From Caloranaerobacter sp050286925 (GTDB lineage Bacteria > Bacillota > Clostridia > Tissierellales > Thermohalobacteraceae), in assembly GCF_050286925.1 (NCBI RefSeq), contig NZ_JBFWFX010000006.1:81456-145455 (forward strand): a stretch of 64,000 nt of DNA, in the 5' to 3' direction. The notes beneath the pieces were generated by a model that was not told where the DNA came from, did no database searches, and saw only the letters and a program-made list of their open reading frames with translations. Numbering within the stretch: position 1 is the first letter of the stretch; each line of letters begins with the position of its first letter. Below are positions 53,048 to 62,692 of this stretch, one piece after another. Position numbers and translations under genes: made by a program.

Positions 53048-53479
53048 TCAGCGCTTAAGTTTCTCAAATATTTCGACTATTTTAATATTTGTTTTATACG
53101 CATCTATAAGATTATTAGATAAACACCTATCAGCGATATCTCTAAATACCTTTATCCAATTATGTCTCCCTCCTTCACGAGGAGCACAAAGTAATCTGTC
53201 CCTTCTTAAAGCTGGAATTTTTGATGGATCTAAACATATAATAGATAATTCTAAAAGAGAAATTTCGCCTGCTTTATAAAGTTTTTTAGCTATTTTTTTA
53301 ACTTCATCAAATGTAGCATTGGTAATATCATATTTTTTTCTAAGTTCATCCCAAATATTATTAGTATTAGCTGATACACAGGCACGATTAGCTCTAATCT
53401 TGCTTTTATACAGAGACTTATCATTAACATTTTTTGTATAATAGTAATTAATATTATTATTAATTTTAGAAATTGACAT
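53048..53479 (-). CDS. Hypothetical protein
   Basis: A 143-residue protein: a polar N-terminus of about 35 residues, then helices (NIWDELRKKYDITNATFDEVKKIAKKLY, GEISLLELSIICLD) and a conserved-looking C-terminal part with GRHNWIKVFRDIADRC. No membrane segment or known domain was recognised. The helical core with ITNATFDEVK resembles small proteins of Firmicutes linked to flagellar or cell-surface genes, but this is not firm. A short copy of its 3' end is found at 52287-52330. Confidence 0.5.
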   Translation of the reverse strand: MSISKINNNINYYYTKNVNDKSLYKSKIRANRACVSANTNNIWDELRKKYDITNATFDEVKKIAKKLYKAGEISLLELSIICLDPSKIPALRRDRLLCAPREGGRHNWIKVFRDIADRCLSNNLIDAYKTNIKIVEIFEKLKR

Positions 53480-53570
53480 GTTTTTCTCCCCCTATTTAAA
53501 AAATTATATTTTGTAATAATTATCATCAATTAATATTAAAGATCTAATATATAGTCATTTATGTAAAAGA

Positions 53571-53599
53571 CTGTTAGAAATATATATATTTCTAACAGC
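53571..53599. terminator. Terminator downstream of the secreted DUF4879-like gene
   Basis: CTGTTAGAAATA pairs with TATTTCTAACAG around TATA. Confidence 0.75.
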
Positions 53600-53612
53600 C
53601 ATGACATATTGT

Positions 53613-54041
53613 TTATCTTATACGTATGTCAACAGACATTGTATTCCATGGATAATTTTCTGAAGTAGCTTCATAAGTAAAATTTCCTCCCGTAAAACCA
53701 CTAGCATCCCACCATCTAAACCAGCCATCAATTATTCTATCATTATCTAAATCAATTGGTTGGGACTGAACTTCTTTTAATCTAACTCCATTTAATTTAG
53801 CAATTCGTGAACCATATCTACTATATCCGATTTCATAAGTAACAATATAGAACGGATTTCCTCCATGATCCTTATCAGTACAAAGTTTTGTTGATGAGTA
53901 AATCTCTTCAGTTCCTCCCTGAGAAGAATATATTTCAGCTATACCTACTTGAGACAATGGTGGAGCAGATGCAGCATAACTTACCGAACAAAACGATAAT
54001 ATTAATAAAGTTATTAAAAGTAATCCGGAAATCTTCTTCAT
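53613..54041 (-). CDS. Secreted protein, YolA/DUF4879-like
   Basis: A 142-residue protein with a Sec signal peptide (MKKISGLLLITLLILSF...SYAASA) and a short mature domain: LSQVGIAEIYSSQGGTEEI, DHGGNPFYIVTYEIGYSRYG, DLDNDRIIDGWFRWWDASGF and ENYPWNTMSVDIRI. The layout resembles Bacillus YolA (DUF4879), whose role is unknown. Released or wall-associated by its signal peptide. It has its own terminator and no clear partner. Confidence 0.6.
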   Translation of the reverse strand: MKKISGLLLITLLILSFCSVSYAASAPPLSQVGIAEIYSSQGGTEEIYSSTKLCTDKDHGGNPFYIVTYEIGYSRYGSRIAKLNGVRLKEVQSQPIDLDNDRIIDGWFRWWDASGFTGGNFTYEATSENYPWNTMSVDIRIR

Positions 54042-54287
54042 GGTATCCCTCCTTTCTTTTTATAAGTATTGTCAAATGCATGATGCAATTAAATCCTTAA
54101 CAAGAAATATATTGAATTAAATGTAAAATATTACTATATTACATATAATATCGCAAAAATATTAAATATGTAAATATTTTTGTTGGAATGTTAAACTTTT
54201 TTAATATTTTTTTAGAAAAAGGATTTTGTAGAAAAGTGTCGAATATCCGTAATCATGCTTAAATAATAAGGTAGGAGGCTATTTCTA

Positions 54288-56273
54288 ATGAAATTATCTA
54301 TCAAAACATTGAGGACAAAACTTCTATTATTGCTAATCTTAACTGCAATAATTCCCGTATCTATCGCTTCTTCAATCTTATACAATCAAAGTAAAAATAA
54401 CTTAGATTATTTAATTAAAAACAATTTAAATCATAATGTCTCTATCGTCAATTATAAACTTGAAAAAAAGGCACAAGAAGCTTTATTTTTAGCGAAACTC
54501 TATTCAAATAAACCTGAAATTATTGATGTTTTTAAAAATAAAGATCGTGATGCATTAAAAGAAATAATTAAACCAATTTTTCAAAGATTAAAGGAAGAAC
54601 ACCACTTACAAATATTAGAATTTGGAGATGATAAAGGAATTGTCTTTCTAAGGGCACACAGTTCCAAGTTCGGAGATGATAAGAGCAACAATGAATCTAT
54701 AAAATTAGCACTAAAGGGACAGGAAATAAAAGGGTTTGAATTTGGAAAAAGTGGATTAGCAATTCGAGCTTTTGTTCCTATCAAAGATAATGGAAAAATT
54801 ATTGGAACTCTACAAGTTGGTTTTGAAGATGATTTTTTAACCGAGATTAGCGATATTACATCTGGCGATATAAGTATTTATGTAAAAGACAAATTAATTA
54901 AAACTTCAAGTAACACCGAAAAAGAAAAAATCGGACAAGTATTAAAAGACCCAACAATCTTTCAAAAAGTTTCTAAAGGTAAGGCTGTAAAAATTATAGA
55001 CGATAATGGATACATAAGATTATACAATCCTCTATGGAACCCTATAAAAACTCAAGTTATAGGCATGATAAGTATAAGCTATAATGTTTCATCTTTATTA
55101 TCTTTGAAAAAAAATGCTTTAATAACTACTTTTATAATTATAATTGCATCATTTATACTTTCATTAATATTATCAATAATATTTAGTAAAAACATTACTC
55201 TGCCAATTAATTTGACGATTGAACACTTAAAACTTATTGCAACAGGAGACCTTACAAAAGATGTTCCTAAAATATATCTCAATAGGAAAGATGAAATGGG
55301 TGACCTTTCTAGAGCCGTAAATATAATGCAAACTGATATAAGAGCACTAATTAATCAAGTAAACAAAACTTCAAATCAATTAGCTTATTCTTCAGAAGAA
55401 TTAGCAACAATCACAAATGAAAATGTCAATGCGACTAATCATGTTGCTTTAACTATACAAGAAGTATCAGACAATACTCAAAAACAAATGTCAATAGCTG
55501 AAGAAACTTCAAAATCTATGAAAGAGATGGCAATAAATATTCAAAAAATTGCTCAATCTGCTGCTGTAGTACAGCAGTCTGCTCTTGAAGCATCAAAAGA
55601 AGCAGAGCAAGGAAATGAATTTATACAAAAAGTTATAAATCAAATGGATTCCATAAATAGATCCGTTCATGATTCATCATCAGCAATAAAAGTATTAGAT
55701 CAACATTCACAAGAAATAAATCAGATATTAGAAGTCATCAATAATATTACTTCTCAAATAAATCTGCTTGCATTAAATGCCGCTATAGAAGCTGCACGTG
55801 CAGGAGAACACGGCAAAGGATTTGCTGTTGTAGCTGATGAAATAAGAAAATTAGCTGAGCAATCGGAAAAGTCAACAGATGAAATTTCAAACATAATGAA
55901 AGAAATACAAAAAAATACTAATTACTCTGTTCAATCAATGGAAAATGTAAATGATGAAGTTCAAAAAGGAATGAAAATAACAGACGAAGCCGGTAAAGCA
56001 TTTATAAAGATTTTAGAAGCAATTCAAAACGTTGCAAAACAAATCCAAGAAGTCTCAACTGCTTCTGAACAAATGTCTGTAAATTCAAAACGAATAGCTG
56101 CTTCAGCAGAACAAACATTTGATATAGCTAAAAATTCTGCTGCAAGTTTTGAAAATATAGCTGCTGTTTCAGAAGAACAATTAGCATCTATGGAAGAAAT
56201 AGCTTCATCTGCAGATACTCTAAATAGTATTGCACAAAGTTTAAATGAATTGATAAGTAAATTTAAAATTTAA
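54288..56273 (+). CDS. Methyl-accepting chemotaxis protein
   Basis: The 661-residue receptor has an N-terminal membrane segment, a periplasmic-type Cache sensor (about residues 35-275; KGFEFGKSGLAIRAFVPI, DDFLTEISDITSGDISIYV), a second membrane segment (about 280-300), HAMP (ITLPINLTIEHLKLIATGD LT) and a long methyl-accepting domain with the hairpin tip ALNAAIEAARAGEHGKGFAVVADEIRKLAEQS. It passes ligand signals to CheA/CheW. The ligand is unknown. Preceded by a GTAGGAGG ribosome site and transcribed alone. Confidence 0.95.
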   Translation: MKLSIKTLRTKLLLLLILTAIIPVSIASSILYNQSKNNLDYLIKNNLNHNVSIVNYKLEKKAQEALFLAKLYSNKPEIIDVFKNKDRDALKEIIKPIFQRLKEEHHLQILEFGDDKGIVFLRAHSSKFGDDKSNNESIKLALKGQEIKGFEFGKSGLAIRAFVPIKDNGKIIGTLQVGFEDDFLTEISDITSGDISIYVKDKLIKTSSNTEKEKIGQVLKDPTIFQKVSKGKAVKIIDDNGYIRLYNPLWNPIKTQVIGMISISYNVSSLLSLKKNALITTFIIIIASFILSLILSIIFSKNITLPINLTIEHLKLIATGDLTKDVPKIYLNRKDEMGDLSRAVNIMQTDIRALINQVNKTSNQLAYSSEELATITNENVNATNHVALTIQEVSDNTQKQMSIAEETSKSMKEMAINIQKIAQSAAVVQQSALEASKEAEQGNEFIQKVINQMDSINRSVHDSSSAIKVLDQHSQEINQILEVINNITSQINLLALNAAIEAARAGEHGKGFAVVADEIRKLAEQSEKSTDEISNIMKEIQKNTNYSVQSMENVNDEVQKGMKITDEAGKAFIKILEAIQNVAKQIQEVSTASEQMSVNSKRIAASAEQTFDIAKNSAASFENIAAVSEEQLASMEEIASSADTLNSIAQSLNELISKFKI

Positions 56274-56277
56274 ATAA

Positions 56278-56305
56278 GCAAAACTCGCTTTGTAGCGAGT
56301 TTTGC
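56278..56305. terminator. Bidirectional terminator after the chemoreceptor gene
   Basis: GCAAAACTCGCT pairs with AGCGAGTTTTGC around TTGT, between converging genes. Confidence 0.85.
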
Positions 56306-56306
56306 C

Positions 56307-57509
56307 TTATAATCTCAACTCTCCTGTATTAGAATATAAAATATTTTCTTTCTTCTCTATATCATCTTTTTGACTACTAGACATTTTTATATTACCATAA
56401 TTTTCTTTTATTTTACTTCTTACAATATTAATTGCTTTTTCTGGTACAACGATAAGGCCAAAATTTAAAATCGATTTTACTTTTTTATTAAGCACATCAA
56501 GGTCAATATTTTCATCAATAACTAACTTCCCCATATTTCTTATTGTTACTCCTTCATCAACATTTTCTACAACTCCTGATAAGACCATTTCCCCTGTATT
56601 TTTAATTAGTTTTCCTTCAATTATTTCTATTTCTATATTTTCATTTCCTAAAATACTTTTAACAGCATCATAGTTTTTTTCACTACAAACTATACTGCCG
56701 CATATTAGAGATTTAATATGTTTTTTGAGTTTACTATCATCCTCAAGATATATTTCCACTTCTCCATCTACAAATAAAATGCTATCATTATATTTTTTTA
56801 TTGTATTATCATCCAAGTTTATATCTTGTTCTATATACTTTGAGCCCTTTGGTACTACAGTTTTATCTAATAAATAATACTCATCAATATATTTAGCAAA
56901 TTCTTTTTCAAATTCATCTGCTATCACTAATTTGTTCAATATTTGAATATTGGATACTTTTTCTTCAAATAGCTTCATATCAACATCTTCAATAATAATA
57001 ACTTTATCAATAGCTAATTTTGAATGTGGCTTCAGCCCATATAAAAATTGATTATTTAATATAATAGTACCATTAAATAATATATAATCATCTTTGTAAC
57101 TAGAAATTTGCCCATTTATTGTAGATTTTGATTGTATAACTCCACTTAATTTTTTCGGACATACTATTCGTCCATTTACTATCATACAGTATATTTTTTC
57201 ATTTATAAGATTACTGTCAACATCTTCTTTGAAAATAACTATCCCGTTCACTAAAATAGCTACTGGATTTAAAAGCCCTTCTAAATAATTTCTATCTATC
57301 TTTAAGTCCCCCGAACGAGTAACCATTTGTATATCCTTTGGTATTTTTACAGCACAGCCTATATTTACTTTTTCACAATTTTTAAGCAGTAATCGCGACT
57401 CATCACTTTCAATGAGTATCCCTATATTACATATTTTAGTAATATTCTTTGCTAAATCTTCTTTAATATTTCTAGTGTCAAGTAAGCCTATATTCTCAAT
57501 TATAGACAT
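56307..57509 (-). CDS. Tandem-repeat protein (about 80-residue modules) linked to a sigma factor
   Basis: The 400-residue protein has no signal peptide or membrane segment. It is built of five modules of about 80 residues; the core N-(I/G)-G-x-I-V repeats at about residues 29 (CNIGILI), 112 (VNGRIVC), 192 (LNKLVIA), 271 (CGSIVCS) and 350 (NFGLIVV). Between these lie short strands such as ILVNGIVIF, ILFNGTII and ILFVDGEVEI, suggesting a beta-solenoid or bactofilin-like fold. It follows the sigma factor gene by 19 nt and is surely co-transcribed. The family is not recognised; a structural, surface or anti-sigma role cannot be told apart. Confidence 0.7.
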   Translation of the reverse strand: MSIIENIGLLDTRNIKEDLAKNITKICNIGILIESDESRLLLKNCEKVNIGCAVKIPKDIQMVTRSGDLKIDRNYLEGLLNPVAILVNGIVIFKEDVDSNLINEKIYCMIVNGRIVCPKKLSGVIQSKSTINGQISSYKDDYILFNGTIILNNQFLYGLKPHSKLAIDKVIIIEDVDMKLFEEKVSNIQILNKLVIADEFEKEFAKYIDEYYLLDKTVVPKGSKYIEQDINLDDNTIKKYNDSILFVDGEVEIYLEDDSKLKKHIKSLICGSIVCSEKNYDAVKSILGNENIEIEIIEGKLIKNTGEMVLSGVVENVDEGVTIRNMGKLVIDENIDLDVLNKKVKSILNFGLIVVPEKAINIVRSKIKENYGNIKMSSSQKDDIEKKENILYSNTGELRL

Positions 57510-57528
57510 TTTATGACCTCCCTTAATT

Positions 57529-57996
57529 TTAAATTTTATTTTTTAACATTTTTAACGAAGCACTTAATCGAGATCTCACAGTAGAAGGTGATACTCCGAG
57601 TATCTTTCCTATTTCTCTACTATTTAATAGCATCTTGTACCTAAGCACCAGAACTTCTTTATTCTTCTGAGGTAGTTTCTGAATTAAATTATCAAAAGCA
57701 ACTTGAGATTCAAAATCTTGACTTTCATTAGATAATGCATTATTTAGTATACTGTTTTCATACAGTAGTATCTTGTTCTGTTTCCGTATAAAATCAATAT
57801 TTTTATTTTTTATTGTAGTAAAAAACCATCCTTTTATCTGATGCTCATTCATATCATGAAACATTTCTTCTCTTTCTAGTGCGCTTACATATGCCTCCTG
57901 TACAAGGTCAAAAGCCCTATCGCTATTTTGAGTTATAGATTTTGCATATGCAATAAACTCTTTATTATATTTTTGGTAAACTAAATAAATATTCAC
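57529..57996 (-). CDS. ECF-type RNA polymerase sigma factor
   Basis: The 155-residue protein has sigma region 2 (RAFDLVQEAYVSALER and WFFTTIKNKNIDFIRKQ) and region 4 (LPQKNKEVLVLRYKMLLNSREIGKILGVSPSTVRSRLSASL), with no region 1 or 3, the plan of an ECF factor. Translation starts at GTG with GAGGAAGTG ahead. The partner gene behind it encodes the repeat protein rather than a classical membrane anti-sigma factor. The target promoters are unknown. Confidence 0.9.
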   Translation of the reverse strand: MNIYLVYQKYNKEFIAYAKSITQNSDRAFDLVQEAYVSALEREEMFHDMNEHQIKGWFFTTIKNKNIDFIRKQNKILLYENSILNNALSNESQDFESQVAFDNLIQKLPQKNKEVLVLRYKMLLNSREIGKILGVSPSTVRSRLSASLKMLKNKI

Positions 57997-58084
57997 TCTA
58001 TCACTTCCTCGATTAGTGCTTCCACATATATAACGTATGAAAATATAAAAATGTCCATAATTTTTATAATTTATAGAAAATTAT

Positions 58085-58107
58085 AAGTCGCTCTTTGCGG
58101 CTTTTTC
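58085..58107 (+). terminator. Short hairpin with T-run
   Basis: AAGTCGC and GCGGCTTT pair around TCTTT and five T follow. No gene on the plus strand precedes it within 2 kb except the chemoreceptor, so its role is unclear. Confidence 0.35.
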
Positions 58108-58211
58108 ATTCCTAAAATTTGTTTTTCATATGAGCTGCTTTCATTCCATTGCGTAACTATATCCCGCAATAGTCATATTATGTTAGTAAGTAGCTCTAAG
58201 GAGATGATTAT

Positions 58212-58805
58212 ATGTATTTATGTCCATTTTATCCTTTAAATCAAATGAATATGAATAAAATATTTATACTAGATTTTAAACAAGGAGACGTTAATGGTGA
58301 TTTAATAATAGATAATGTTTATCTAGTAGGAAAAAAACATATGGTATGAAAAGTCCCTTTGTTGATAATATAACTCTATTAATTCAAGATGGAAGAACAA
58401 ATATTTGCTATAAAATCATTCCAAAAGAAAATGCTGGATATAATCCAACAATCTTTTTAGGAGATTTTAGAAGAATTTAACCTGAGATATACCTATAAAG
58501 TAATATATAAAGATTATTATCAAGTAGAAATTGAAGAAAATAATGCAAAAAAATATATTATAGATATTAAATATAAAGGTAAAGAATACCTGTCTGAAAT
58601 ATATGATGACAAAGGTAAACTTAAAAAGCCTATTGAAGGATGGGTAAATCCACTTGGTGGACTATACCCTATAGATTTTCAAAGAGATGGAATTTATGAA
58701 TTATATGCAGTCCAGCGAATAGCAGATAGGTATAATGCTGATGGATTAGGATATATATTGTTGCCCCTTTTAAATAATTTTATCTACAACTATCATAATT
58801 ATTAA
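58212..58805 (+). pseudogene. Broken VCBS/FG-GAP-like secreted-type protein gene
   Basis: From ATG 58212 the frame reads MYLCPFYPLNQMNMNKIFIL, FKQGDVNGDLIIDNVYLVGKK and stops at TGA (58345-58347). Shifting frame gives KSPFVDNITLLIQDGRTNIC... FLGDF and a stop at 58480, then a third frame continues EEFNLRYTYKVIYKDYYQVE ... NPLGGLYPIDFQRDGIYELY to 58805. The Ca-binding-like GDVNGD and GDF elements match a common clostridial/bacillar protein that otherwise reads through. At least one frameshift and one internal deletion have killed it. Confidence 0.75.
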
Positions 58806-59234
58806 AATTATATTCTCTAGATAATAAATACCTTTATTCCTTTTTCTATGCTGTAATTCCATAAAATTTATAAAGTCATTATAAATATCTGTATTTATTG
58901 TCAATATACAACATAAAACAGGAATTATTATATACAATGCTCCTCCTAAAATATTATCCATATTAAAATAATGGAGCATCCTTACAGGTAATATCCCTAT
59001 CGAAAAAATCAATCCATACATCAAAATATATCCACTAAATTTATTTCCTTTATAGAAAGTAAATAAAAAAAATATCATCATACCTAAGTTGACAAAAAAA
59101 TTAATGCTGATTTTGAAATTCCCTTTAATTAAAGGATATATGAAACTACTAAGTAATATAATGATACTGTATATTACTATAATTAATATTCGTATTTTTC
59201 TTACTTTAATGACTGCTTTTTCATCTAAATACAC
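58770..59234 (-). CDS. Hypothetical membrane protein
   Basis: A 154-residue protein with about five membrane segments and short loops, starting at GTG with GGGAGAGATG ahead. No family recognised. Its 3' end overlaps the dead gene on the other strand by 36 nt. Confidence 0.5.
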   Translation of the reverse strand: MYLDEKAVIKVRKIRILIIVIYSIIILLSSFIYPLIKGNFKISINFFVNLGMMIFFLFTFYKGNKFSGYILMYGLIFSIGILPVRMLHYFNMDNILGGALYIIIPVLCCILTINTDIYNDFINFMELQHRKRNKGIYYLENIILIIMIVVDKII

Positions 59235-59809
59235 TAAACATCTCTCCCTTCCGATTTAAAAAGGCAGCAAACTGTGTGAAAACTCAAAATTTATTAAAGT
59301 CTACATTTATTCCTGTATTTTCTCTTTCCTTTTATACTTCTACTAAATTTTTTCTGCAATTTCATGCATAATGATTTCTATAAAAAGCTCTCTTTTCAAT
59401 ATTAGTTTTATCGTTTAATATTATTACATAAGCAAGTATATCTCTTTTATTTTTTTCTCAAAAATTCCCTATAGTAATTTTACACTAACTGAAAGGCATC
59501 TGAAATACTTGTAATACTCTTGAAAAATTAAATGAAAAGCTAAAAAAAATAATGCTTTATTTTGCTAGAAACATCATGTAAGGTTTTTTTAATAAAAGAA
59601 AAAGCTTAATGTTATGATTATTTAAAAACAATACACCTTTTAATGTAAATTATGGAATACCTATCATTTATCTAGTTTAATGTAAGGATTAATAATGCTG
59701 GGATGATAAATTGCTCATTTATTATCCCCCATTTGCTTAATAACAAATGAGGGATAATAAAAATATTTAAGTGCTACAATTTTATACAAAATTTAATTAT
59801 CTTGATGTA
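59235..59809. other. Intergenic stretch, no gene seen
   Basis: AT-rich, with scattered stops in all frames. One hairpin at 59720-59760 (TTATTATCCC with GGGATAATAA) may end the ABC transporter transcript. Nothing else is recognised. Confidence 0.5.
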
Positions 59810-60595
59810 TTAAGAAAATAAACTGCGGTCACTTACTTCTTTAAATAATGAAAGCAGCTTTTCTCTGGTAAGATTTTTCTTCTCATCACCTGTAACATCC
59901 ATTATTATCTTACCTCTATGCATCATTATAAGCCTATTCCCATATTTTAAAGCATAATTCATGTTATGGGTTACCATAAGAGCAGTTAAATTTTTTTCTT
60001 TAATAATTTTATCTGTAATATTCATTACTATTTCAGAAGTTTTAGGGTCTAAAGCTGCTGTATGTTCATCAAGAAGTAAAAGATCAGGTTTGGTTAAAGA
60101 TGCCATTATAAGACTTAGACACTGCCTTTGCCCTCCAGATAAATGGCATACTTTTGTATACAATTTATTTTCAAGTTCTAAGTCTAGTTCTCTTAAAATA
60201 TTCTTGAAAAATTGCTCGTTCTTTTTATTAACTAAAAAAGAGAAATCAAATTTTTTTCCTTTATTCATTGCCATAGATAGATTTTCAAAAACTGTCATTG
60301 AAGGAATAGTTCCCATGGAAGGATCTTGAAAAATTCTTGATATTTTTTTACATCTAACAACTTCAGTTTCCTTTGTTATATCCTTTCCATTAAGATTTAT
60401 GTTACCTTCATCAATTTGAATTTTTCCAGAAATAACATTTAAAAGAGTTGATTTTCCGGCTCCATTACTTCCTATTATACATATGAAATCCCCTTTATCT
60501 ATCTTCAAAGATAAATTTTTAAAAATTTGATTTTCATTTATATTATTTGGATTAAATGTTTTTGATATATTAATTAGTTCTAGCATTGATATCAC
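59810..60595 (-). CDS. ABC importer ATPase (TrpZ-like)
   Basis: The 261-residue ATPase has Walker A IIGSNGAGKSTLLN, signature HLSGGQRQCLSLIMASL and Walker B LLLLDEHTAALDPKT; the DEHTAALD form is typical of the TrpXYZ/ABC_sub_bind importers. Third gene of the operon with permease and binding protein. It energises uptake of an unknown, probably aromatic or other amino-acid-like ligand. Confidence 0.9.
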   Translation of the reverse strand: MISMLELINISKTFNPNNINENQIFKNLSLKIDKGDFICIIGSNGAGKSTLLNVISGKIQIDEGNINLNGKDITKETEVVRCKKISRIFQDPSMGTIPSMTVFENLSMAMNKGKKFDFSFLVNKKNEQFFKNILRELDLELENKLYTKVCHLSGGQRQCLSLIMASLTKPDLLLLDEHTAALDPKTSEIVMNITDKIIKEKNLTALMVTHNMNYALKYGNRLIMMHRGKIIMDVTGDEKKNLTREKLLSLFKEVSDRSLFS

Positions 60596-60616
60596 CCATC
60601 TATTTTAAAGAATTAA

Positions 60617-61498
60617 TTAGACATAATTTACTTTCTTTTCTTTAAACAGTTTTAAGTTGGCAAATTTAAAATTAAGCTCAGAGTTTCCAACTCCTAAGGC
60701 TAATATAACAATTATACAGCTTATGAGCTTTAAATCACTTGGATTAAAGCCTAATTTAAGGCTCAAAGATATACTTGTTCTATATAAAATGGCTCCTATT
60801 ATACAAATTAAACTAGGATTAAAGAAAGATATATTTTTAAATATGGAATCGGCTATTATTATTGAAGCTAGTCCTATTATGATTATTCCCGTTCCCATAT
60901 TTATATCGCTAAAACCTTGGTATTGGGCTAAAATACCTCCAGATAAGGCTATTAAACTATTTGACAACGAAAGGCCTAATATCTTTACTAAACCTGTATT
61001 TACTCCTAGGGATATAACCATGTTTTCATTAGCTCCTGTAGCCTTTATTAAATATCCTAATTTTGTTTTAAAGAACAAAGTAAAAATTATTGATACAAAG
61101 AAAGTAAACAAAAAGGCTATTAATAAAGAATTTTTTTCTGAAAATATTGTTTCATAATTGAATAAAGGAAGATTAGCCTTTGTCATTATTCTTAAATTTA
61201 TAGAGTAAAGACCTATCATGACTAAAATACCAGATAATAAATTGGCTATTTTAAGCTTTACATTCAAGATTCCAGTACATATTCCAGCTAAAAATCCTGC
61301 TAAAGTAGAAAATATAAGACTTAAAAAAGGATTAATTCCCTTTGTTATAAGTATTGCCGATACGCTTGCACCCAAAGTGAAGGTTCCATCGGCTGAAAGA
61401 TCAGGAAAATTAAGAATCTTATATGTGATATAAACTCCCATTGCCATTATTGAAAAAATAAGACTTTGTAAAAGTATGCCTAACCAAAAGCTACCCAT
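60617..61498 (-). CDS. ABC importer permease (TrpY-like)
   Basis: A 293-residue membrane protein with about eight to nine segments of the branched-chain-amino-acid/ribose permease superfamily (VYITYKILNFPDLSADGTF TLGA, GLSLSNSLIALSGGILAQYQ). It begins one base after the binding-protein stop. The ADGTFTLGA segment is the usual mark of this importer group. Confidence 0.9.
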   Translation of the reverse strand: MGSFWLGILLQSLIFSIMAMGVYITYKILNFPDLSADGTFTLGASVSAILITKGINPFLSLIFSTLAGFLAGICTGILNVKLKIANLLSGILVMIGLYSINLRIMTKANLPLFNYETIFSEKNSLLIAFLFTFFVSIIFTLFFKTKLGYLIKATGANENMVISLGVNTGLVKILGLSLSNSLIALSGGILAQYQGFSDINMGTGIIIIGLASIIIADSIFKNISFFNPSLICIIGAILYRTSISLSLKLGFNPSDLKLISCIIVILALGVGNSELNFKFANLKLFKEKKVNYV

Positions 61499-62518
61499 CT
61501 ATCTGTCCTCCTTTATGACCTTTGCCCTTTTTAGGAGTTCATTGGGGATTTTTACTCCAAGTTTGTTTGCTATATCTTCATTTATAATAAGTTGTGTTTC
61601 TTTTAGTGTTGAAACAGGTAAATCCTTTATTTCTTTACCTTCTAAAATTTCAACTGCCATAAGCCCCGTTTGAAAACCCAGTTTATAATAATCCAAGCCT
61701 TCGCAAGCTAAAGCTCCAGCCTTTACCATAGGCTCATCTACTCCAATAATTGCTATATTATTATTGCTAGCTATTTTAGCAATTATCGGTAAGCTAGATG
61801 CAACAAGATTATCCGATGGGAGAAACAAAAAATCTATATTTTTAATTTTTGAATTAAGAGAAGGTTCAATTTCAGAAGTATTTGTAACTGGAATTTCAAT
61901 TATTTCAAGATTCAAGTCCTTGGAAACTTCCTTTGCAATATCAACTTGAACCTGTGAATTTATTTCACTTGTATTGAAAATCACGCCTACTTTTTTTGCA
62001 TTAGGAAAGATTTTTTTCCCAAGCTCAAGTTCTTTTTTTATTGGAGTCATATCACTAGTTCCAGTTATATTACCTTCAGGGGAATTCAAATTTTTAACTA
62101 GACCGGCTGATACGGGGTCTGTTACAGCTGTAAAAATGATAGGAATTTCACTTGTAGCCTTGTGGGCTGATTGGGCTGATGGAGTGGAAATAGCAAGGAT
62201 TAAATCTTTATTTTGAGATACAAAATTTTGAGCTATTGTCGATGTTAGAGCAATATCGCCTTGAGCAAATTGGATATCTATTTCTAAATTTTTGCCCTCT
62301 TCATAACCCTTTGATTTAAGAGCTTCTATAAATCCATTCCTAGCACTATCAAGGGCAGGATGCTCAATAATTTGACTTATACCAATAGAAAAAAGTTCAT
62401 TGGAAATATCAGAAGAAGTATTATTAGATGAACATGCACCTAATGATATAGAAAAGATAAGCATTAAAAAAAAGCCTAAAGTTTTTCTTAAGCTGGCAAG
62501 AATAGATTTTACTACCAT
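61499..62518 (-). CDS. ABC importer substrate-binding lipoprotein (TrpX-like)
   Basis: The 339-residue protein has a lipobox (ISLGAC), then the ABC_sub_bind pattern: IGISQIIEHPALDSARNGF, NLILAIST PSAQSAHKATSEIPIIFTAVTDPVSAGLV, GTSDMTPIKKELEL, and DNLVASSLPIIAKIASNNNIAIIG. Relatives bind tryptophan or tyrosine in some streptococci, but others bind different ligands. First gene of the operon, behind a leader rich in NAG triplets. Confidence 0.88.
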   Translation of the reverse strand: MVVKSILASLRKTLGFFLMLIFSISLGACSSNNTSSDISNELFSIGISQIIEHPALDSARNGFIEALKSKGYEEGKNLEIDIQFAQGDIALTSTIAQNFVSQNKDLILAISTPSAQSAHKATSEIPIIFTAVTDPVSAGLVKNLNSPEGNITGTSDMTPIKKELELGKKIFPNAKKVGVIFNTSEINSQVQVDIAKEVSKDLNLEIIEIPVTNTSEIEPSLNSKIKNIDFLFLPSDNLVASSLPIIAKIASNNNIAIIGVDEPMVKAGALACEGLDYYKLGFQTGLMAVEILEGKEIKDLPVSTLKETQLIINEDIANKLGVKIPNELLKRAKVIKEDR

Positions 62519-62529
62519 GCTACCATCCT

Positions 62530-62640
62530 CCTATTTTTGATTTTTTTCTTCGTATTTTTTCTACTTTCCTACCTTGCTACCCTTAGCCCCATAGGCTACC
62601 TACATGTGAAATTAATCCTACAAAATAAAAACACGGTTGA
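62530..62640 (-). promoter_or_regulatory. ABC operon 5' leader with NAG triplet cluster
   Basis: On the minus strand eight NAG triplets (UAG or AAG) fall at 62602, 62598, 62584, 62579, 62575, 62571, 62566 and 62563 (positions of their first bases), i.e. within about 42 nt. Three UAG at 62579, 62571 and 62563 have a constant 8-nt period. Such NAG arrays are what HutP-type (and TRAP-type) RNA-binding proteins recognise. The HutP-family gene is directly upstream. No classical terminator is seen in the leader. Confidence 0.5.
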
Positions 62641-62644
62641 GATA

Positions 62645-62674
62645 ATTATAAATGCATTTTAAACAAAATGTCAA
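62645..62674 (-). promoter_or_regulatory. Promoter of the ABC operon
   Basis: On the minus strand TTGACA (62674-62669), 18 nt and TATAAT (62650-62645), both perfect boxes. Transcription would start near 62638 and give a leader of about 120 nt. Confidence 0.8.
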
Positions 62675-62692
62675 TAGTAAATATTTATTTAA

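Noticed and set aside
60657..61157. A 166-codon plus-strand frame opposite the ABC permease
   Set aside because: It mirrors a membrane-protein gene with strong family motifs; antisense frames of this length are common opposite such genes.
62530..62640. The NAG leader as a TRAP binding site
   Set aside because: TRAP sites have about 11 triplets with regular 2-3 nt spacers; here spacers are 0 to 2 nt with gaps, and a HutP-family gene is adjacent. Not fully excluded.
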